A stretch of 64,000 nucleotides of DNA from CAVVTR01 sp963751245 (GCA_963751245.1 CAVVTR010000009.1:186001-250000); one strand, 5' to 3'; numbered from the stretch's first letter, positions 54,700 to 63,607 are shown. Notes: generated by a model not told the origin, from the letters alone. Program-made: numbers and translations.

Positions 54700-55805
54700 T
54701 GCCGCAGAAGCGCGACTACTACGAGATCCTGGGCGTGGCGCGGGACGCCGGCCAGGACGAGATCAAGGCCGCCTACCGCAAGCTGGCGGTGAAGTACCAC
54801 CCGGACCGCAACCCTGGCGACAAGGAGGCGGAGGGGCGCTTCAAGGAGGCCGCGGAGGCCTACGCGGTCCTCTCCAACGCCGACAATCGCGCCCACTACG
54901 ACCGGTTCGGGCACGCCGGCGTCGGCGACCAGCCGTTCACCGGCTTCGACACCTCGATCTTCGGCGACTTCGCCGACATCCTCGGCAACTTCTTCGGCTT
55001 CGAGGGCATCTTCGGCGGCGGGCGGCGGCGCAGCGGCCCCGAGCGGGGCGCGGACCTGCGCATCGGCGTGGCGATCGCCTTCGACGACATGGCCCGTGGC
55101 GTGGAGCGCACGCTGTCGATCCCCCGGGAGGAGAACTGCGAGACCTGCGGGGGCTCCGGCCTGGCTCCCGGCGCCAAGCCCGAGACCTGCCGGACCTGCG
55201 GCGGCCGCGGCCAGGCCCGCATCAGCCAGGGGTTCTTCACCATGGTCCGGCCCTGTCCCCAGTGCGGTGGCACCGGGCAGATCATCACCAACCCCTGCAC
55301 CGGCTGCCACGGGGTCGGCCGGGTCGAGCGCACCCACCAGGTCAAGGTGCGGATCCCCGCCGGCATCGAGGACGGCACCCGCCTCCGCGTGGTCGGGCAG
55401 GGAGAGGGCGGGCGCCGTGGCGGCCCGCAGGGCGACCTCTACGTCGTGGTCGCCGTGAAGCCCCACGAGGTCTTCGTCCGGGACGGCGCCAACCTCCATC
55501 TCGACCAGGAGATCTCGGCGTTCCGGGCGGCGCTCGGCACCGAGGTGGAGGTCCCGAGCCTGGAGGGCAACGAGAAGGTGGCGGTGCCCGCCGGCTCGCA
55601 ACCTGACGACACCGTGGTGCTGCGCGGCAAGGGCCTGCCCCGCGTCGGCCGCGGCGGGAGCGGCAACCTCGTCGTCCACCTCCGGGTCCGGGTGCCGCGC
55701 AAGCTTTCCGCGCGCCAGCGGGAGCTGTTGCAGCAGCTGATCAGCGAGGAGGAGAAGCCGGGCGTGTTCCGGAAGGTCCGGGACCTCCTGGAAGGAAACG
55801 GCTGA
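54699..55805 (+). CDS. dnaJ: Chaperone protein DnaJ (Hsp40)
   Basis: 368 residues, type I J-protein. J-domain with HPD in YHPDRNPGD (about residue 33), a Gly/Phe region (FGDFADILGNFFGFEGIFGGG), four CxxCxGxG zinc repeats (CETCGGSG, CRTCGGRG, CPQCGGTG, CTGCHGVG) and the C-terminal beta domains. Stimulates DnaK ATPase. Overlaps dnaK and prmA by one base each. Confidence 0.97.
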
Positions 55806-56653
55806 TGCCGGACTACCTGACCGTCACCTGCCGCCTGCCGGCGAGCCAGGAGGAGCGTCTCGCGGCGGCGATGGAAGGGTGGCCCGTGCTGGGCTGTCAG
55901 GTGGAGGACGCCGGGGCCGATGTGGCCATCACGGTCTTCCTCGAAGGGGCCCAGGCAGGGGCCGTGCCCGCGGTCACCGAGGGGCTCCTCTCCCTGGGGG
56001 GGCTCGGGCTGGGGACCGGGCACTTCGCGGAGCAGGACTGGCTCGCGGAGTACCGCCGCTACGTCTCCCCGCGGGCCGTCGGCCGCTGCTTCTGGATCGA
56101 TCCCGACCCCTCCGCGCCCACCGCGCCGCCGCCGGGCCGGCTCCACCTCGTCGTCGAGCCCCGCCAGGCGTTCGGCACGGGGAGCCACGAGTCCACGCAG
56201 CTGGTCCTCCTGGTGCTCGAGGACCTGCCCGTGGAAGGCCGGTCCGTCCTCGACGTGGGGACGGGCTCCGGCATCCTCGCCCTGGCGGCCATGACGCTCG
56301 GGGCGCGCTGGGCCGTGGGATTCGACATCGACCAGGACGCCGTCTTCGTCGCCCGCCAGACCGTCGCCGAGCAGCCCGGCCATGCCGACGTGGCGCTCTT
56401 CGCGGGGCCGCTCACGGCGGTGCGCGCCGGCGCCGGCTTCGGCCTCGTCCTCGCGAACATGATCCCCAACCATTTCGAACCGCTCCTGCCCGACCTGCGC
56501 CGCCTCGTCGGCCGCGACGGTCGGCTGGTCCTCTCGGGGCTCATGGCCGACCAGCGGACCGCCGTGGAAGCGGAGCTGGCGCGCCACGGGATCGGGGTGG
56601 AGCGGGCGGTCGACCTCGGCGAGTGGGTCGCCCTCGTCTGCCGCATGTCGTGA
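55805..56653 (+). CDS. prmA: Ribosomal protein L11 methyltransferase
   Basis: 282 residues. The SAM-binding core contains RQAFGTGSHESTQL and VLDVGTGSGILALAA, then DIDQDAV and LANMIPNHF (family NP/NI-type motif). The N-terminal L11-recognition domain is divergent. PrmA after dnaJ is a common order. Its stop overlaps the rsmE GTG by 4 nt. Confidence 0.9.
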   Translation: MPDYLTVTCRLPASQEERLAAAMEGWPVLGCQVEDAGADVAITVFLEGAQAGAVPAVTEGLLSLGGLGLGTGHFAEQDWLAEYRRYVSPRAVGRCFWIDPDPSAPTAPPPGRLHLVVEPRQAFGTGSHESTQLVLLVLEDLPVEGRSVLDVGTGSGILALAAMTLGARWAVGFDIDQDAVFVARQTVAEQPGHADVALFAGPLTAVRAGAGFGLVLANMIPNHFEPLLPDLRRLVGRDGRLVLSGLMADQRTAVEAELARHGIGVERAVDLGEWVALVCRMS

Positions 56654-57375
56654 GCGTCACCCGCCTCGTCGTGCCCCCCGGCCACGCCATCGCTCCAGGC
56701 CTCGTCCTCGTGCCCGCCGAGGCCGCGCACCACGCCCGCGTCACCCGGGTGGCGCCGGGGGACCCCGTGGAGATCCTCGACCTGGAGGGCGCCGTCGGCG
56801 TCGGCCGGCTGGCCGCCTGGCAGGGGAGGGGGTGCGTCGTCGAGGTGGACCGGGTGGAGCGGGAGCGGGGCGAGCCGCCCGGGCCCCTCGTCCTGGCGCT
56901 GGGGGTGCTCCACACCGACGCCTTCGGCTGGGCCGTGGAGAAGGCCTGCGAGCTCGGAGCCACGGCGGTCGTCCCGGTCCTCACCGGCCGCGTCCAGGGC
57001 CGGCGGCACGACCGGCGGGTCGCCCGCTGGCAGCGCCTGGCCGACGCCGCGGTGACCCAGTGCGGGCGCTCGCGCCCGCCCCGCGTGACCGACCCCACGC
57101 CCCTCCCGGAGCTCGTCGTCTCCGCCGCAGGAGTGCGGGTCCTCGCCGACCTCGACGCCTCCGGACCGCCGCCCGCCCTCGGTCCCGACGCCTCCGGCAT
57201 CACCGTCCTGGTTGGCCCCGAAGGCGGCTTCACCGCCGAGGAGTCGGAGCTCGCCCGCCGCGCTGGTTTTCTCCCCCTGGGTCTCGGCCCGCGGGTCCTG
57301 CGGGCCGAGACCGCCGCCGTCACCGCCCTCGCCGCCGTTCAGCTCCACGCCGGCTGGTGGGCCCGCCCGCGTTAG
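56650..57375 (+). CDS. rsmE: 16S rRNA (uracil1498-N3)-methyltransferase
   Basis: 241 residues, SPOUT superfamily. AAHHARVTRVAPGD in the N-terminal PUA-like part, WAVEKACELGATAVVPVLT, and the knot region TVLVGPEGGFTAEESELARR and GLGPRVLRAETAAVTALA. GTG 56650 overlaps prmA (GTGA). Last gene of the chaperone operon. Confidence 0.93.
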   Translation: MSVTRLVVPPGHAIAPGLVLVPAEAAHHARVTRVAPGDPVEILDLEGAVGVGRLAAWQGRGCVVEVDRVERERGEPPGPLVLALGVLHTDAFGWAVEKACELGATAVVPVLTGRVQGRRHDRRVARWQRLADAAVTQCGRSRPPRVTDPTPLPELVVSAAGVRVLADLDASGPPPALGPDASGITVLVGPEGGFTAEESELARRAGFLPLGLGPRVLRAETAAVTALAAVQLHAGWWARPR

Positions 57376-57483
57376 CCGCCGCCCTGCCCCTTTCAGGGTG
57401 CTGCCATCCGGCGGCGCTGCCGCCCGCGAACCACGGACCGCGTGGCCGCCACAACCATGCGTAATTGTAGGTAGACCAGGGCC

Positions 57484-57560
57484 GGCGGGCTGAATCCCTC
57501 ACTGCTCCTGCGCCGGCGGAGGCCAGCCACCAACCTCCCGCCCGCTGCCGGTTCGACGGA
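57484..57560 (-). repeat. Diverged inverted copy of part of the 281-bp unit
   Basis: Read on the minus strand it runs GGCAGCGGGCGGGAGG, GGCTGGCCTCCGCCGGCG and GGATTCAGCCCGCC in the order seen in the units to the right, with small differences. Confidence 0.6.
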
Positions 57561-57930
57561 TCGTCAGGCCGCTTCTCGCCCCCGGCCCTGTCCTCCGCGA
57601 GGCGAGCCCTGGGGCTGCAGGTCGCAACGACGGTCGCCGGACCGCCCGCGCACCCGGCGGAGGAAGGGCGGGGGGCCGCCGGCCCCTGATGGACAGGCAT
57701 GGGCCATCGCAGAACCGGGGGATGGCGGTCCGGGCGGGGCCCGGCGGGCCGCTCCACGTGCAGGGTGGTGGGGATGGAGAGAGACGGCCAGCCCCCGGCG
57801 GACGGGTTCCGAGAGGATCGCCGGCGCGGAGCAGCGCACCGTCGGCGCCGGGGGTCCGCGAGGTTCGTGACCGGGCCGAGCGAGGCCGCGCCGCGGCCGA
57901 AGCGACGCCGCCCCTGCCGCCGATCACAGA

Positions 57931-58211
57931 ACCGGGGGATGCTGGTTTGGTCGGGGGGTGGGCTGGAGGCGAAGACAAGCGAGGCGGAATTCACTTCCGC
58001 CTCGCGCGGGGGCTCGGGGGTCGCTCCTCGCGGCGGTGTGGGTGGGCGGCGAGAAGCGGCCTGGAGTCTTGGCGAGCGAGGCAGCGGCAGGGAAGGGTGG
58101 AGGCTGGCCTCCGCCGGCGAAGAGGCAGCTCCGGATTCAGCCCGCCTCAGCGGCGGAGGCCAGGGCGGGGGGCCGGCCGGACCCTGATGGACAGGCATGG
58201 GCCGTCGCAGG
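57931..58211 (+). repeat. 281-bp repeat unit, copy 1
   Basis: Begins ACCGGGGGATGC. Includes an 11-bp-arm hairpin, GCGAGGCGGAA and TTCCGCCTCGC around a 5-nt loop (57979-58005), the segment GGAGGCTGGCCTCCGCC, GGATTCAGCCCGCC, then GATGGACAGGCATGGGCC near the end. Differs from copy 2 by scattered substitutions. Confidence 0.8.
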
Positions 58212-58492
58212 ACCGGGGGATGCCGGGCAGGGTCGGGGGGTGGGCTGGAGGCGAAGACAAGCGAGGCGGAATTCACTTCCGCCTCGCGCGGGGGCTCGGG
58301 GGTCGCTCCTCGCGGTGGTGCGGGTGGGCGGCGAGAAGCGGCCTGGGGTACCGGCGAGTGGGGCAGCGGCAGGGAAGGGTGGAGGCTGGCCTCCGCCGGC
58401 GAAGAGGCAGCTCCGGATTCAGCCCGCCTCAGCGGCGGAGGCCAGGGCGGGGGGCCGCCGGCCCCTGATGGACAGGCATGGGCCGTCGCAGG
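58212..58492 (+). repeat. 281-bp repeat unit, copy 2
   Basis: Same landmarks as copy 1 at a fixed offset of 281 bp (EcoRI-containing hairpin at about 58261-58287, GATGGACAGG at 58467). Nearly identical over most of its length. Confidence 0.8.
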
Positions 58493-58625
58493 ACCGGGGG
58501 ATGCCGGGCAGGGTCGGGGGGTGGGCTGGAGGTGAGAACACGCGAGGCGGAATTCACTTCCGCCTCGCGCGGGGGCTCGGGGGTCGAGGCCGGGGAGGCC
58601 AGGGCGGGGGCCGGCCGGACCCCCG
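58493..58625 (+). repeat. 281-bp repeat unit, copy 3, internally deleted
   Basis: Keeps the first 93 bp (hairpin at about 58542-58568) then jumps to the terminal GGCCAGGGCGGGGGCCGGCC block, so about 150 bp are missing. The terminal block matches the repeats at 41.2 kb. Confidence 0.7.
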
Positions 58626-58626
58626 C

Positions 58627-58668
58627 AATAAAAAGAATGGGGCCGCTTCCCCCCCGAGCAGCGGCCCC
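58627..58668 (-). terminator. Rho-independent terminator of the porin gene
   Basis: On the minus strand a 9-bp stem (GGGGCCGCT / AGCGGCCCC, 12-nt loop) is followed by ATTCTTTTTATTG. The best terminator in the window. It ends 115 bp after the porin stop. Confidence 0.85.
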
Positions 58669-58783
58669 AACCGAGGACTGGCCCCGGTGGAGGCTTCGAC
58701 CTCGCGGTCGAGCGCCTCCGTGTTTTGAGAACCGGTTTCGCCGGACTTCTCTTCCCGCCGCCCGGACCGCGCGGCCCGGGGCG

Positions 58784-60124
58784 CTAGAACTTGACCTGGA
58801 GCGTGAGCTGGCCGCGCTTGTCGGTGGGCGAGCCGTTGTCGAACTTGAGCTGCTCGTAGTCGAGGAGCAGGATGTTGCCCTTTCCGAGGTGGTAGGCGAC
58901 TCCGCCGATGGTCCTCTTCTGGGCGTCGTTGTCGAGCGTGGTGTTGGGGTCGAAGTGGTCGTAGCGGGCGATGACGCTCCACTGCCGCGTGATCTTCCCG
59001 TCCGCGAAGACCGACCAGCCGTCGCGGTCCAGCGACTTGCCCATGGAGTCCACGGCGGTGCCGGCCTGGTTGCCCTTGCCCTTGAGGTACTGGCCCGTGA
59101 TCACGAAGTACCGGCTCTCGTACGACACCCAGCCGAGGTTGAGGTTCCAGTCGGGCTCGGCGGCGGTGTTGCCCTTGCCGTGGATGCCGAAGTAGGAGAG
59201 CTGCAGGCCGGGGACCACGTCGGGCAGCGGCCGGATGCTGACGCGTCCCTCGAGCACCTTGTTGGTGTTGTGCTCGGCGGCGTGGTAGCCGGTGCCGTTG
59301 TACACGCCGACCATGAACGAGCCGTAGCGGCCCGGGTAGGCGCTGGAAACGGTCTTCTGGTACTCCTCGGGCATCTTCCCGCCGAACAGGCCGCCGATGG
59401 TGATGCCGAAGTCAGCCGAGTTGAAGAGCCCGTTGCGCTCCGTGAACATCGTGTCCTGCATGCGGTAGCCGTTGATGGCCTCCTCGTAGTCCAGCCACGG
59501 CATGTGGACGAGGCCGAACTCGAGCATCGGATCGGTGACGAACCCCATCTGGTGGCCCTTGAAGCGGCCGTACAGGTACTTCATGCGCGGCTTGACGTCA
59601 CCGGTGCTGTCCTGGGTGATGTCCGTCGTCCACCGGACGCTGAGGAAGGGGAGGACGTCGGACTCGACGTTGAGGTAGCCGCGCTTGAGGACGAACTTGG
59701 AGTAGTCCTTGCCGCCGCTCCTGCCGTCCTGGTAGGAGATGTAGCCGAGGACTCCGACCTTGAAGGGGAGAGCGTCGCTCTTGGCCGAGGCGGGCCTGGG
59801 CGTGGGCCGGTCGTAGGAAGGCAGGTCGTGCTTGAAGTTGAACAGGTCCAGCGCCGTGGCGTTCTCGGCGACCACCGTCTCGCCTTGAGGCCCGTGGCCG
59901 ACGAGGGTGATGTTCTGGCCCATCTCACCGCTCTTCTCGAACGCCTCGTAGCGCTCGTAGGTGTTGAAGACGAAGATCGTGCCGTCCTTCTTCACCTCCT
60001 TGTAGTAGAGCCCCTGCACCTGAGCAGAGACCACCGCCGCGCTCATCACCGCGAGAGCGACCACCGCCGCCGCCAAAGCCTTCGGGGCCGCCGCCCGCCA
60101 CCAGCCGCTTCTGCCGTCGCGCAT
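58784..60124 (-). CDS. Outer-membrane porin (phosphate-selective porin O/P-like)
   Basis: 446 residues. Signal peptide ends near residue 33 (SAAVVSAQ). An N-terminal stretch (YYKEVKKDGTIFVFNTYERYEAF) precedes the beta-barrel, whose strands alternate aromatic/hydrophobic residues (VGVLGYISYQDGRS, FVLKRGYLNVESDV, YLYGRFKGHQMGFVT, FMVGVYNGTGYHAAEH, WSVIARYDHFDPNTT) and end in a terminal Phe (LTLQVKF), the BAM recognition signal. The pattern resembles OprO/OprP-type porins; the call on phosphate rests partly on a possible PHO box upstream. ATG 60124 follows GGAAGGAAGAG. Confidence 0.82.
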   Translation of the reverse strand: MRDGRSGWWRAAAPKALAAAVVALAVMSAAVVSAQVQGLYYKEVKKDGTIFVFNTYERYEAFEKSGEMGQNITLVGHGPQGETVVAENATALDLFNFKHDLPSYDRPTPRPASAKSDALPFKVGVLGYISYQDGRSGGKDYSKFVLKRGYLNVESDVLPFLSVRWTTDITQDSTGDVKPRMKYLYGRFKGHQMGFVTDPMLEFGLVHMPWLDYEEAINGYRMQDTMFTERNGLFNSADFGITIGGLFGGKMPEEYQKTVSSAYPGRYGSFMVGVYNGTGYHAAEHNTNKVLEGRVSIRPLPDVVPGLQLSYFGIHGKGNTAAEPDWNLNLGWVSYESRYFVITGQYLKGKGNQAGTAVDSMGKSLDRDGWSVFADGKITRQWSVIARYDHFDPNTTLDNDAQKRTIGGVAYHLGKGNILLLDYEQLKFDNGSPTDKRGQLTLQVKF

Positions 60125-60210
60125 CGTTCTCTTCCTTCCTCTCTGTCGCCGGAAAGTCGGACCCGGCACGCGGCGAGACTAGGAGCCGGCCGTGACACGG
60201 CTGCGCAGAC

Positions 60211-60229
60211 GGTGTGAAAACGGTGTGAA
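60211..60229 (-). promoter_or_regulatory. Possible PHO box upstream of porin gene
   Basis: On the minus strand TTCACACC occurs twice with an 11-bp period (TTCACACCGTTTTCACACC). This matches the direct-repeat layout of PhoB/PhoP sites. It lies 87-105 nt before ATG 60124, and a TAGTCT -10-like box is at 60176-60181. Confidence 0.45.
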
Positions 60230-60253
60230 GGGCGGCGAGGGAGGTGTGCGCTG

Positions 60254-60694
60254 TCAGGCCGAGACGCCGCGGGACGCTGCGGTGCGGACACGCCGGAGGA
60301 AGCGGTCGATGGCGGCGGTGGCCTCGGCGACGGTGGCGTAGGCCACGGTCTCCGAGCCGGGCAGGCCGAGCAGCAGGCGCGACACCGTCGTCTCCTTCCG
60401 GTAGAGGAGGAGGGCCGGCATGCCCCGCTGGAGCCCCGCGGTGACCTCGACGCCGACGCCGTGGGACGGGGTGGACACCTCGGCGACGAGGGCGTCGCAC
60501 GCCGCGAGCCAGGCGAGATCGCGCCTTGCGAGGTCGGCGTCGGAGAGGACGGAGTCCCGCTCGCGGCCGTCGGGAAACGCCACGTGACGCGTGGGCACCT
60601 CGTGCCCGAGCGCCTCGACGTGCTCGAGCAGGGCACGGATGGTCGCCAGGTCTCTGCCCGGGTTGGTCATGGCCGCCGCGAGGTAGACGCGCAT
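60254..60694 (-). CDS. Nucleoside 2-deoxyribosyltransferase-like protein
   Basis: 146 residues. MRVYLAAAMTNPGRDL start, LARRDLAWLAACDALVAEVSTPSHGVGVEV (substrate-binding Asp/Glu region) and LLLYRKET are typical of the YtoQ/deoxyribosyltransferase-like fold, which includes DNPH1-type nucleotide hydrolases. The exact reaction (transfer or hydrolysis of N-glycosidic bonds) is not predictable. Leaderless layout: TAGACT, 7 nt, ATG 60694. Confidence 0.82.
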   Translation of the reverse strand: MRVYLAAAMTNPGRDLATIRALLEHVEALGHEVPTRHVAFPDGRERDSVLSDADLARRDLAWLAACDALVAEVSTPSHGVGVEVTAGLQRGMPALLLYRKETTVSRLLLGLPGSETVAYATVAEATAAIDRFLRRVRTAASRGVSA

Positions 60695-60701
60695 CCTGGA
60701 G

Positions 60702-60707
60702 AGTCTA
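60702..60707 (-). promoter_or_regulatory. -10 (TAGACT) of deoxyribosyltransferase-like gene, leaderless configuration
   Basis: TAGACT on the minus strand, 7 nt, ATG 60694; the same hexamer and spacing as the divergent cmk. Confidence 0.55.
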
Positions 60708-60763
60708 CCGCGTCCGCCGCGGCGGGAGGCGGCCCGGCCTCCGCGGCAGGCGGCGGCATGCGG

Positions 60764-60769
60764 TAGACT
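60764..60769 (+). promoter_or_regulatory. -10 (TAGACT) of cmk, leaderless configuration
   Basis: TAGACT, 7 nt, GTG 60777. Divergent twin of 60702-60707. Confidence 0.55.
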
Positions 60770-60776
60770 CACGGCC

Positions 60777-61469
60777 GTGTCGCGACGGAAGCTGCTGATC
60801 GCCATCGACGGTCCGGCCGGGGCGGGCAAGTCCGCCGCCGCCCGGGAGCTCGCCCTTCGCCTGGGCGTCGCGTACCTGGACACGGGCGCCATGTACCGCG
60901 CGGTGGCGGTGGCCGCCGTGAAGGCCGGGGTGCGGTTCCCCCTCGACGCCGACGGCCGCCGCCGGGTGGAGACGCTGGCCCGCACCGTGGAGATCGCGTT
61001 CGAGGGGGAGCCCTCGGCGCAGCGCGTCCTTCTGGACGGGCGGGACGTCACCGGCGAGCTGCGCACGCCGGAGATCTCGCAGCTCTCCTCCGTGGTGTCG
61101 GCGCTCGCGGGGGTGCGCCGGGAGCTGGTGCGGCGCCAGCGCGAGCTGGCCGCCGGCGGGGGCGTGGTCGAGGGACGCGACATCGGCACCGTGGTCTTTC
61201 CCGACGCGCCGCTCAAGGTGTTCGTGACGGCGACCCCTGAGGTGAGGGCGCGGCGCCGCTTCGACGAGCTGCGGGCCCGCGGCGTGACGGTCGAGTGGGA
61301 CGAGGTGCTCCGGGAGCAAGTGCAGCGTGACCGAAGGGATGCCACGCGCGCCAGTGCCCCGCTGCGGCCGGCTGAAGGTGCCGTGGTGGTGGACACCAGC
61401 GAGCTGAGCCTCGAGCAGGTGGTGGAGAGGCTCGTCGGTCTCGTCCGCGAGAGCCTTGACACCGACTGA
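60777..61469 (+). CDS. cmk: Cytidylate kinase
   Basis: 230 residues. Phosphorylates CMP/dCMP. P-loop IAIDGPAGAGKSAAARELA, LDTGAMYRAVAVAA, VEGRDIGTVVFPDAPLKVFVTA and QRDRRDATRASAPL are all intact. The GTG start at 60777 fits the family N-terminus and the leaderless box. The rpsA promoter lies within its last 14 bases. Cmk-rpsA-HU order is conserved in many bacteria. Confidence 0.95.
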   Translation: MSRRKLLIAIDGPAGAGKSAAARELALRLGVAYLDTGAMYRAVAVAAVKAGVRFPLDADGRRRVETLARTVEIAFEGEPSAQRVLLDGRDVTGELRTPEISQLSSVVSALAGVRRELVRRQRELAAGGGVVEGRDIGTVVFPDAPLKVFVTATPEVRARRRFDELRARGVTVEWDEVLREQVQRDRRDATRASAPLRPAEGAVVVDTSELSLEQVVERLVGLVRESLDTD

Positions 61470-61485
61470 GAGGACTCCGTATAGT
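61456..61485 (+). promoter_or_regulatory. Near-consensus promoter of rpsA
   Basis: TTGACA, 18-nt spacer, TATAGT; the -35 lies in the end of cmk. Start near 61492 gives a leader of about 52 nt. It is the strongest sigma70-type match seen in the window. Confidence 0.8.
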
Positions 61486-61543
61486 TTCTCGCTTGTGGAA
61501 CAAGCAGTTAGGCGCTCCGCCCGGGGCGTCGCGAGGAGGCCAA

Positions 61544-63607
61544 GTGGGTAACGACAACCAGGGGAACAACGAACACAACGATGCGTACGCCGAGGAGGAC
61601 GCGAAGCAAGACCTCAGCAAGAACGACATGCGCGAGCTTTTCGAGGAGTCGTTCCAGCACCTGAGGGAAGGGGACGTCGTCAAGGGCACGGTGGTCAGCA
61701 TCACGGACGACAACGTCGTGGTGGATATCGGCTACAAGTCCGAGGGGATCATCTCCCGCTCGGAGTTCGCCGATCGCGAAGGCCACCTGGGCATCAAGGA
61801 AGGTGACGAGGTCGACGTCCTTGTCGAGCGCTTCGACGAGATGATGGGAGACATCAAGCTCTCCCGCGAGCGTGCGGCACGCATGCGTGTGTGGGAGGTC
61901 CTGGAGACCGCCTTCAAGGAAGGCGCCCAGGTGCGCGGCCGGGTCATCGAGCGGGTCAAGGGAGGCCTCTCGGTGGACATCGGCGTGCGGGCGTTCCTCC
62001 CCGGTTCGCTGGTGGACCTGCGGCCCACCCGCCGTCTCGAGGACTACATCGGCGAGGAGATCGAGGCCCGCATCATCAACTTCGACCGCCGCCGGGCCAA
62101 CGTCGTGCTGTCCCGCAAGGCCATCCTCGAGGAGCAGCTGTCGAGCCAGAAGGCCGAGACGCTGACCACCCTCGAGGAGGGGATGATGATCACCGGAGTG
62201 GTCAAGAACATCACCGACTACGGTGTGTTCATCGACCTCGGCGGTATCGACGGCCTGCTCCACGTCACGGACATTTCCTGGGGGCGCGTCGGCCATCCCA
62301 GCGAGTACTTCAAGATCGGCGAGGAGGTCAAGGTCGTCGTCCTGCGCGTGGACCGGGACAAGGAGCGCGTGTCCCTCGGCTACCGCCAGCGCTTCGAGGA
62401 CCCGTGGACCCACGTCGAGGCCACCTACCCCATGGGCAAGAAGGTCCAGGGCAAGGTGACCAACGTCGTCGACTACGGCGCCTTCGTGCAGCTCGAGGAG
62501 GGCGTCGAGGGCCTCATCCACGTCTCCGAGATGTCGTGGACCAAGAAGATCAAGAACCCCAAGACGATCCTCCAGCCCGGACAGGACGTCGAGGTGGTCA
62601 TCACCGAGGTGGACATCGACAAGCGCCGGATCTCGCTGTCCCTGCGCCACGCCGAGCCCAACCCGTGGGAGGACTTCGCCACCAGGTTCCGCGTGGGCTC
62701 GAAGGTCTCCGGGACGGTGCGCAACCTCACCGACTTCGGCGCCTTCGTCGAGCTGGAGCCGGGCATCGACGGCCTCGTCCACGTCTCCGACATGTCCTGG
62801 AGCCGCCGTATCTCGCACCCCTCCGAGGTGGTCCAGAAGGGTGACGAGATCGACGCGATGATCATCGCCATGGACATTCCAAACCAGCGCATCTCGCTCT
62901 CCATGAAGGAGCTCATGCCCAACGAATGGGACGAGTTCGCGGGATCGCACCAGGTCGGTGAGGAGGTCGAGGGCTTCGTCACCAACGTCACCGACTTCGG
63001 CCTCTTCGTGGAGCTGGCGCCCGGTGTGGAGGGGCTGTGCCACATCTCCGAGGTGGAGCGGGTCGGCATGCAGCCGCTGGCCACCGTGTTCGATCGCGGC
63101 CAGCGCGTGCGCACCAGGCTGATCCGGGTGGACTGGAACGAGAAGCGGATCGGCCTCTCGCTGCGCGGCATCCCGCAGCCTGAACCCGAGGAGCCGGAGA
63201 CCCCGGCCGCCGAGGCCGCGGAGACGGAGCCGGCAGTGGAGGCCGCCCCGGAGACCGAAGCGGCCGCCGGGCCCGAGGCCGCGACAGAGCCTGAAGCCGA
63301 GGCCGAACCTGAAGCCGAACCTGAAGCCGAGCCTGAAGCCGAGCCTGAAGCCGAGCCTGAAGCCGAGCCTGATGCCGAAGCCGAAGCGGAGCCGGAGCCG
63401 GAGCCGGAGCCTGAAGTCGAGACCGCACCGGAAGCGACGCCCGAGCCGGAACCGGAGCCTGCTCCGGAGGCTGCTCCCGAGCCCGAGCCCGAGCCCGAGC
63501 CCGAGGCCGAGGCCGAGGCCGTTGCCGAACCCGAACCCGAGGCCGAGCCCGAGGGGGACGACGGCGGCGAGCCGGAGGCCGAGGACGGCGACGAGGACAA
63601 GAGCTGA
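61544..63607 (+). CDS. rpsA: 30S ribosomal protein S1 with acidic repeat tail
   Basis: 687 residues, longer than E. coli S1 (557). Six S1 domains: GDVVKGTVVSITDDNVVV, GAQVRGRVIERVKGGL, GMMITGVVKNITDYGVFI, GKKVQGKVTNVVDYGAFV, GSKVSGTVRNLTDFGAFV, GEEVEGFVTNVTDFGLFV. Then a tail of about 145 residues of Glu/Pro/Ala repeats. Recruits mRNA to the 30S subunit. GTG 61544 follows GAGGAGG (61533-61539) by 4 nt; the frame upstream to 61493 is outside the family. Confidence 0.95.
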   Translation: MGNDNQGNNEHNDAYAEEDAKQDLSKNDMRELFEESFQHLREGDVVKGTVVSITDDNVVVDIGYKSEGIISRSEFADREGHLGIKEGDEVDVLVERFDEMMGDIKLSRERAARMRVWEVLETAFKEGAQVRGRVIERVKGGLSVDIGVRAFLPGSLVDLRPTRRLEDYIGEEIEARIINFDRRRANVVLSRKAILEEQLSSQKAETLTTLEEGMMITGVVKNITDYGVFIDLGGIDGLLHVTDISWGRVGHPSEYFKIGEEVKVVVLRVDRDKERVSLGYRQRFEDPWTHVEATYPMGKKVQGKVTNVVDYGAFVQLEEGVEGLIHVSEMSWTKKIKNPKTILQPGQDVEVVITEVDIDKRRISLSLRHAEPNPWEDFATRFRVGSKVSGTVRNLTDFGAFVELEPGIDGLVHVSDMSWSRRISHPSEVVQKGDEIDAMIIAMDIPNQRISLSMKELMPNEWDEFAGSHQVGEEVEGFVTNVTDFGLFVELAPGVEGLCHISEVERVGMQPLATVFDRGQRVRTRLIRVDWNEKRIGLSLRGIPQPEPEEPETPAAEAAETEPAVEAAPETEAAAGPEAATEPEAEAEPEAEPEAEPEAEPEAEPEAEPDAEAEAEPEPEPEPEVETAPEATPEPEPEPAPEAAPEPEPEPEPEAEAEAVAEPEPEAEPEGDDGGEPEAEDGDEDKS
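63301..63372 (+). repeat. 12-bp tandem repeat in the rpsA tail
   Basis: About six copies of a GAAGCCGAGCCT-like unit coding Glu-Ala-Glu-Pro. Such in-frame arrays vary in copy number. Confidence 0.8.

Larger units (their letters stand above)
57376..58783. other. Gene-free repeat-bearing region
   Basis: About 1.4 kb with no credible gene. It contains an inverted diverged repeat fragment (57484-57560), a fragment at about 57650-57725, two full 281-bp units, one internally deleted unit, and a terminator for the porin gene. All six frames stay open for long stretches because of GC content, not coding. Confidence 0.75.

Noticed and set aside
57320..58625. Long open frames on both strands across the repeat region (up to about 320 codons)
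   Set aside because: They run through the repeats in several frames at once, share no family motif, and have the Pro/Gly/Arg-rich content of GC-driven open frames.
57931..58625. CRISPR-like array
   Set aside because: Repeats are 281 bp and contiguous, with no short repeat-spacer pattern and no cas genes.
61486..61543. Upstream in-frame start for rpsA at 61493
   Set aside because: It lies at the predicted transcription start and adds residues outside the family; GTG 61544 has GAGGAGG.
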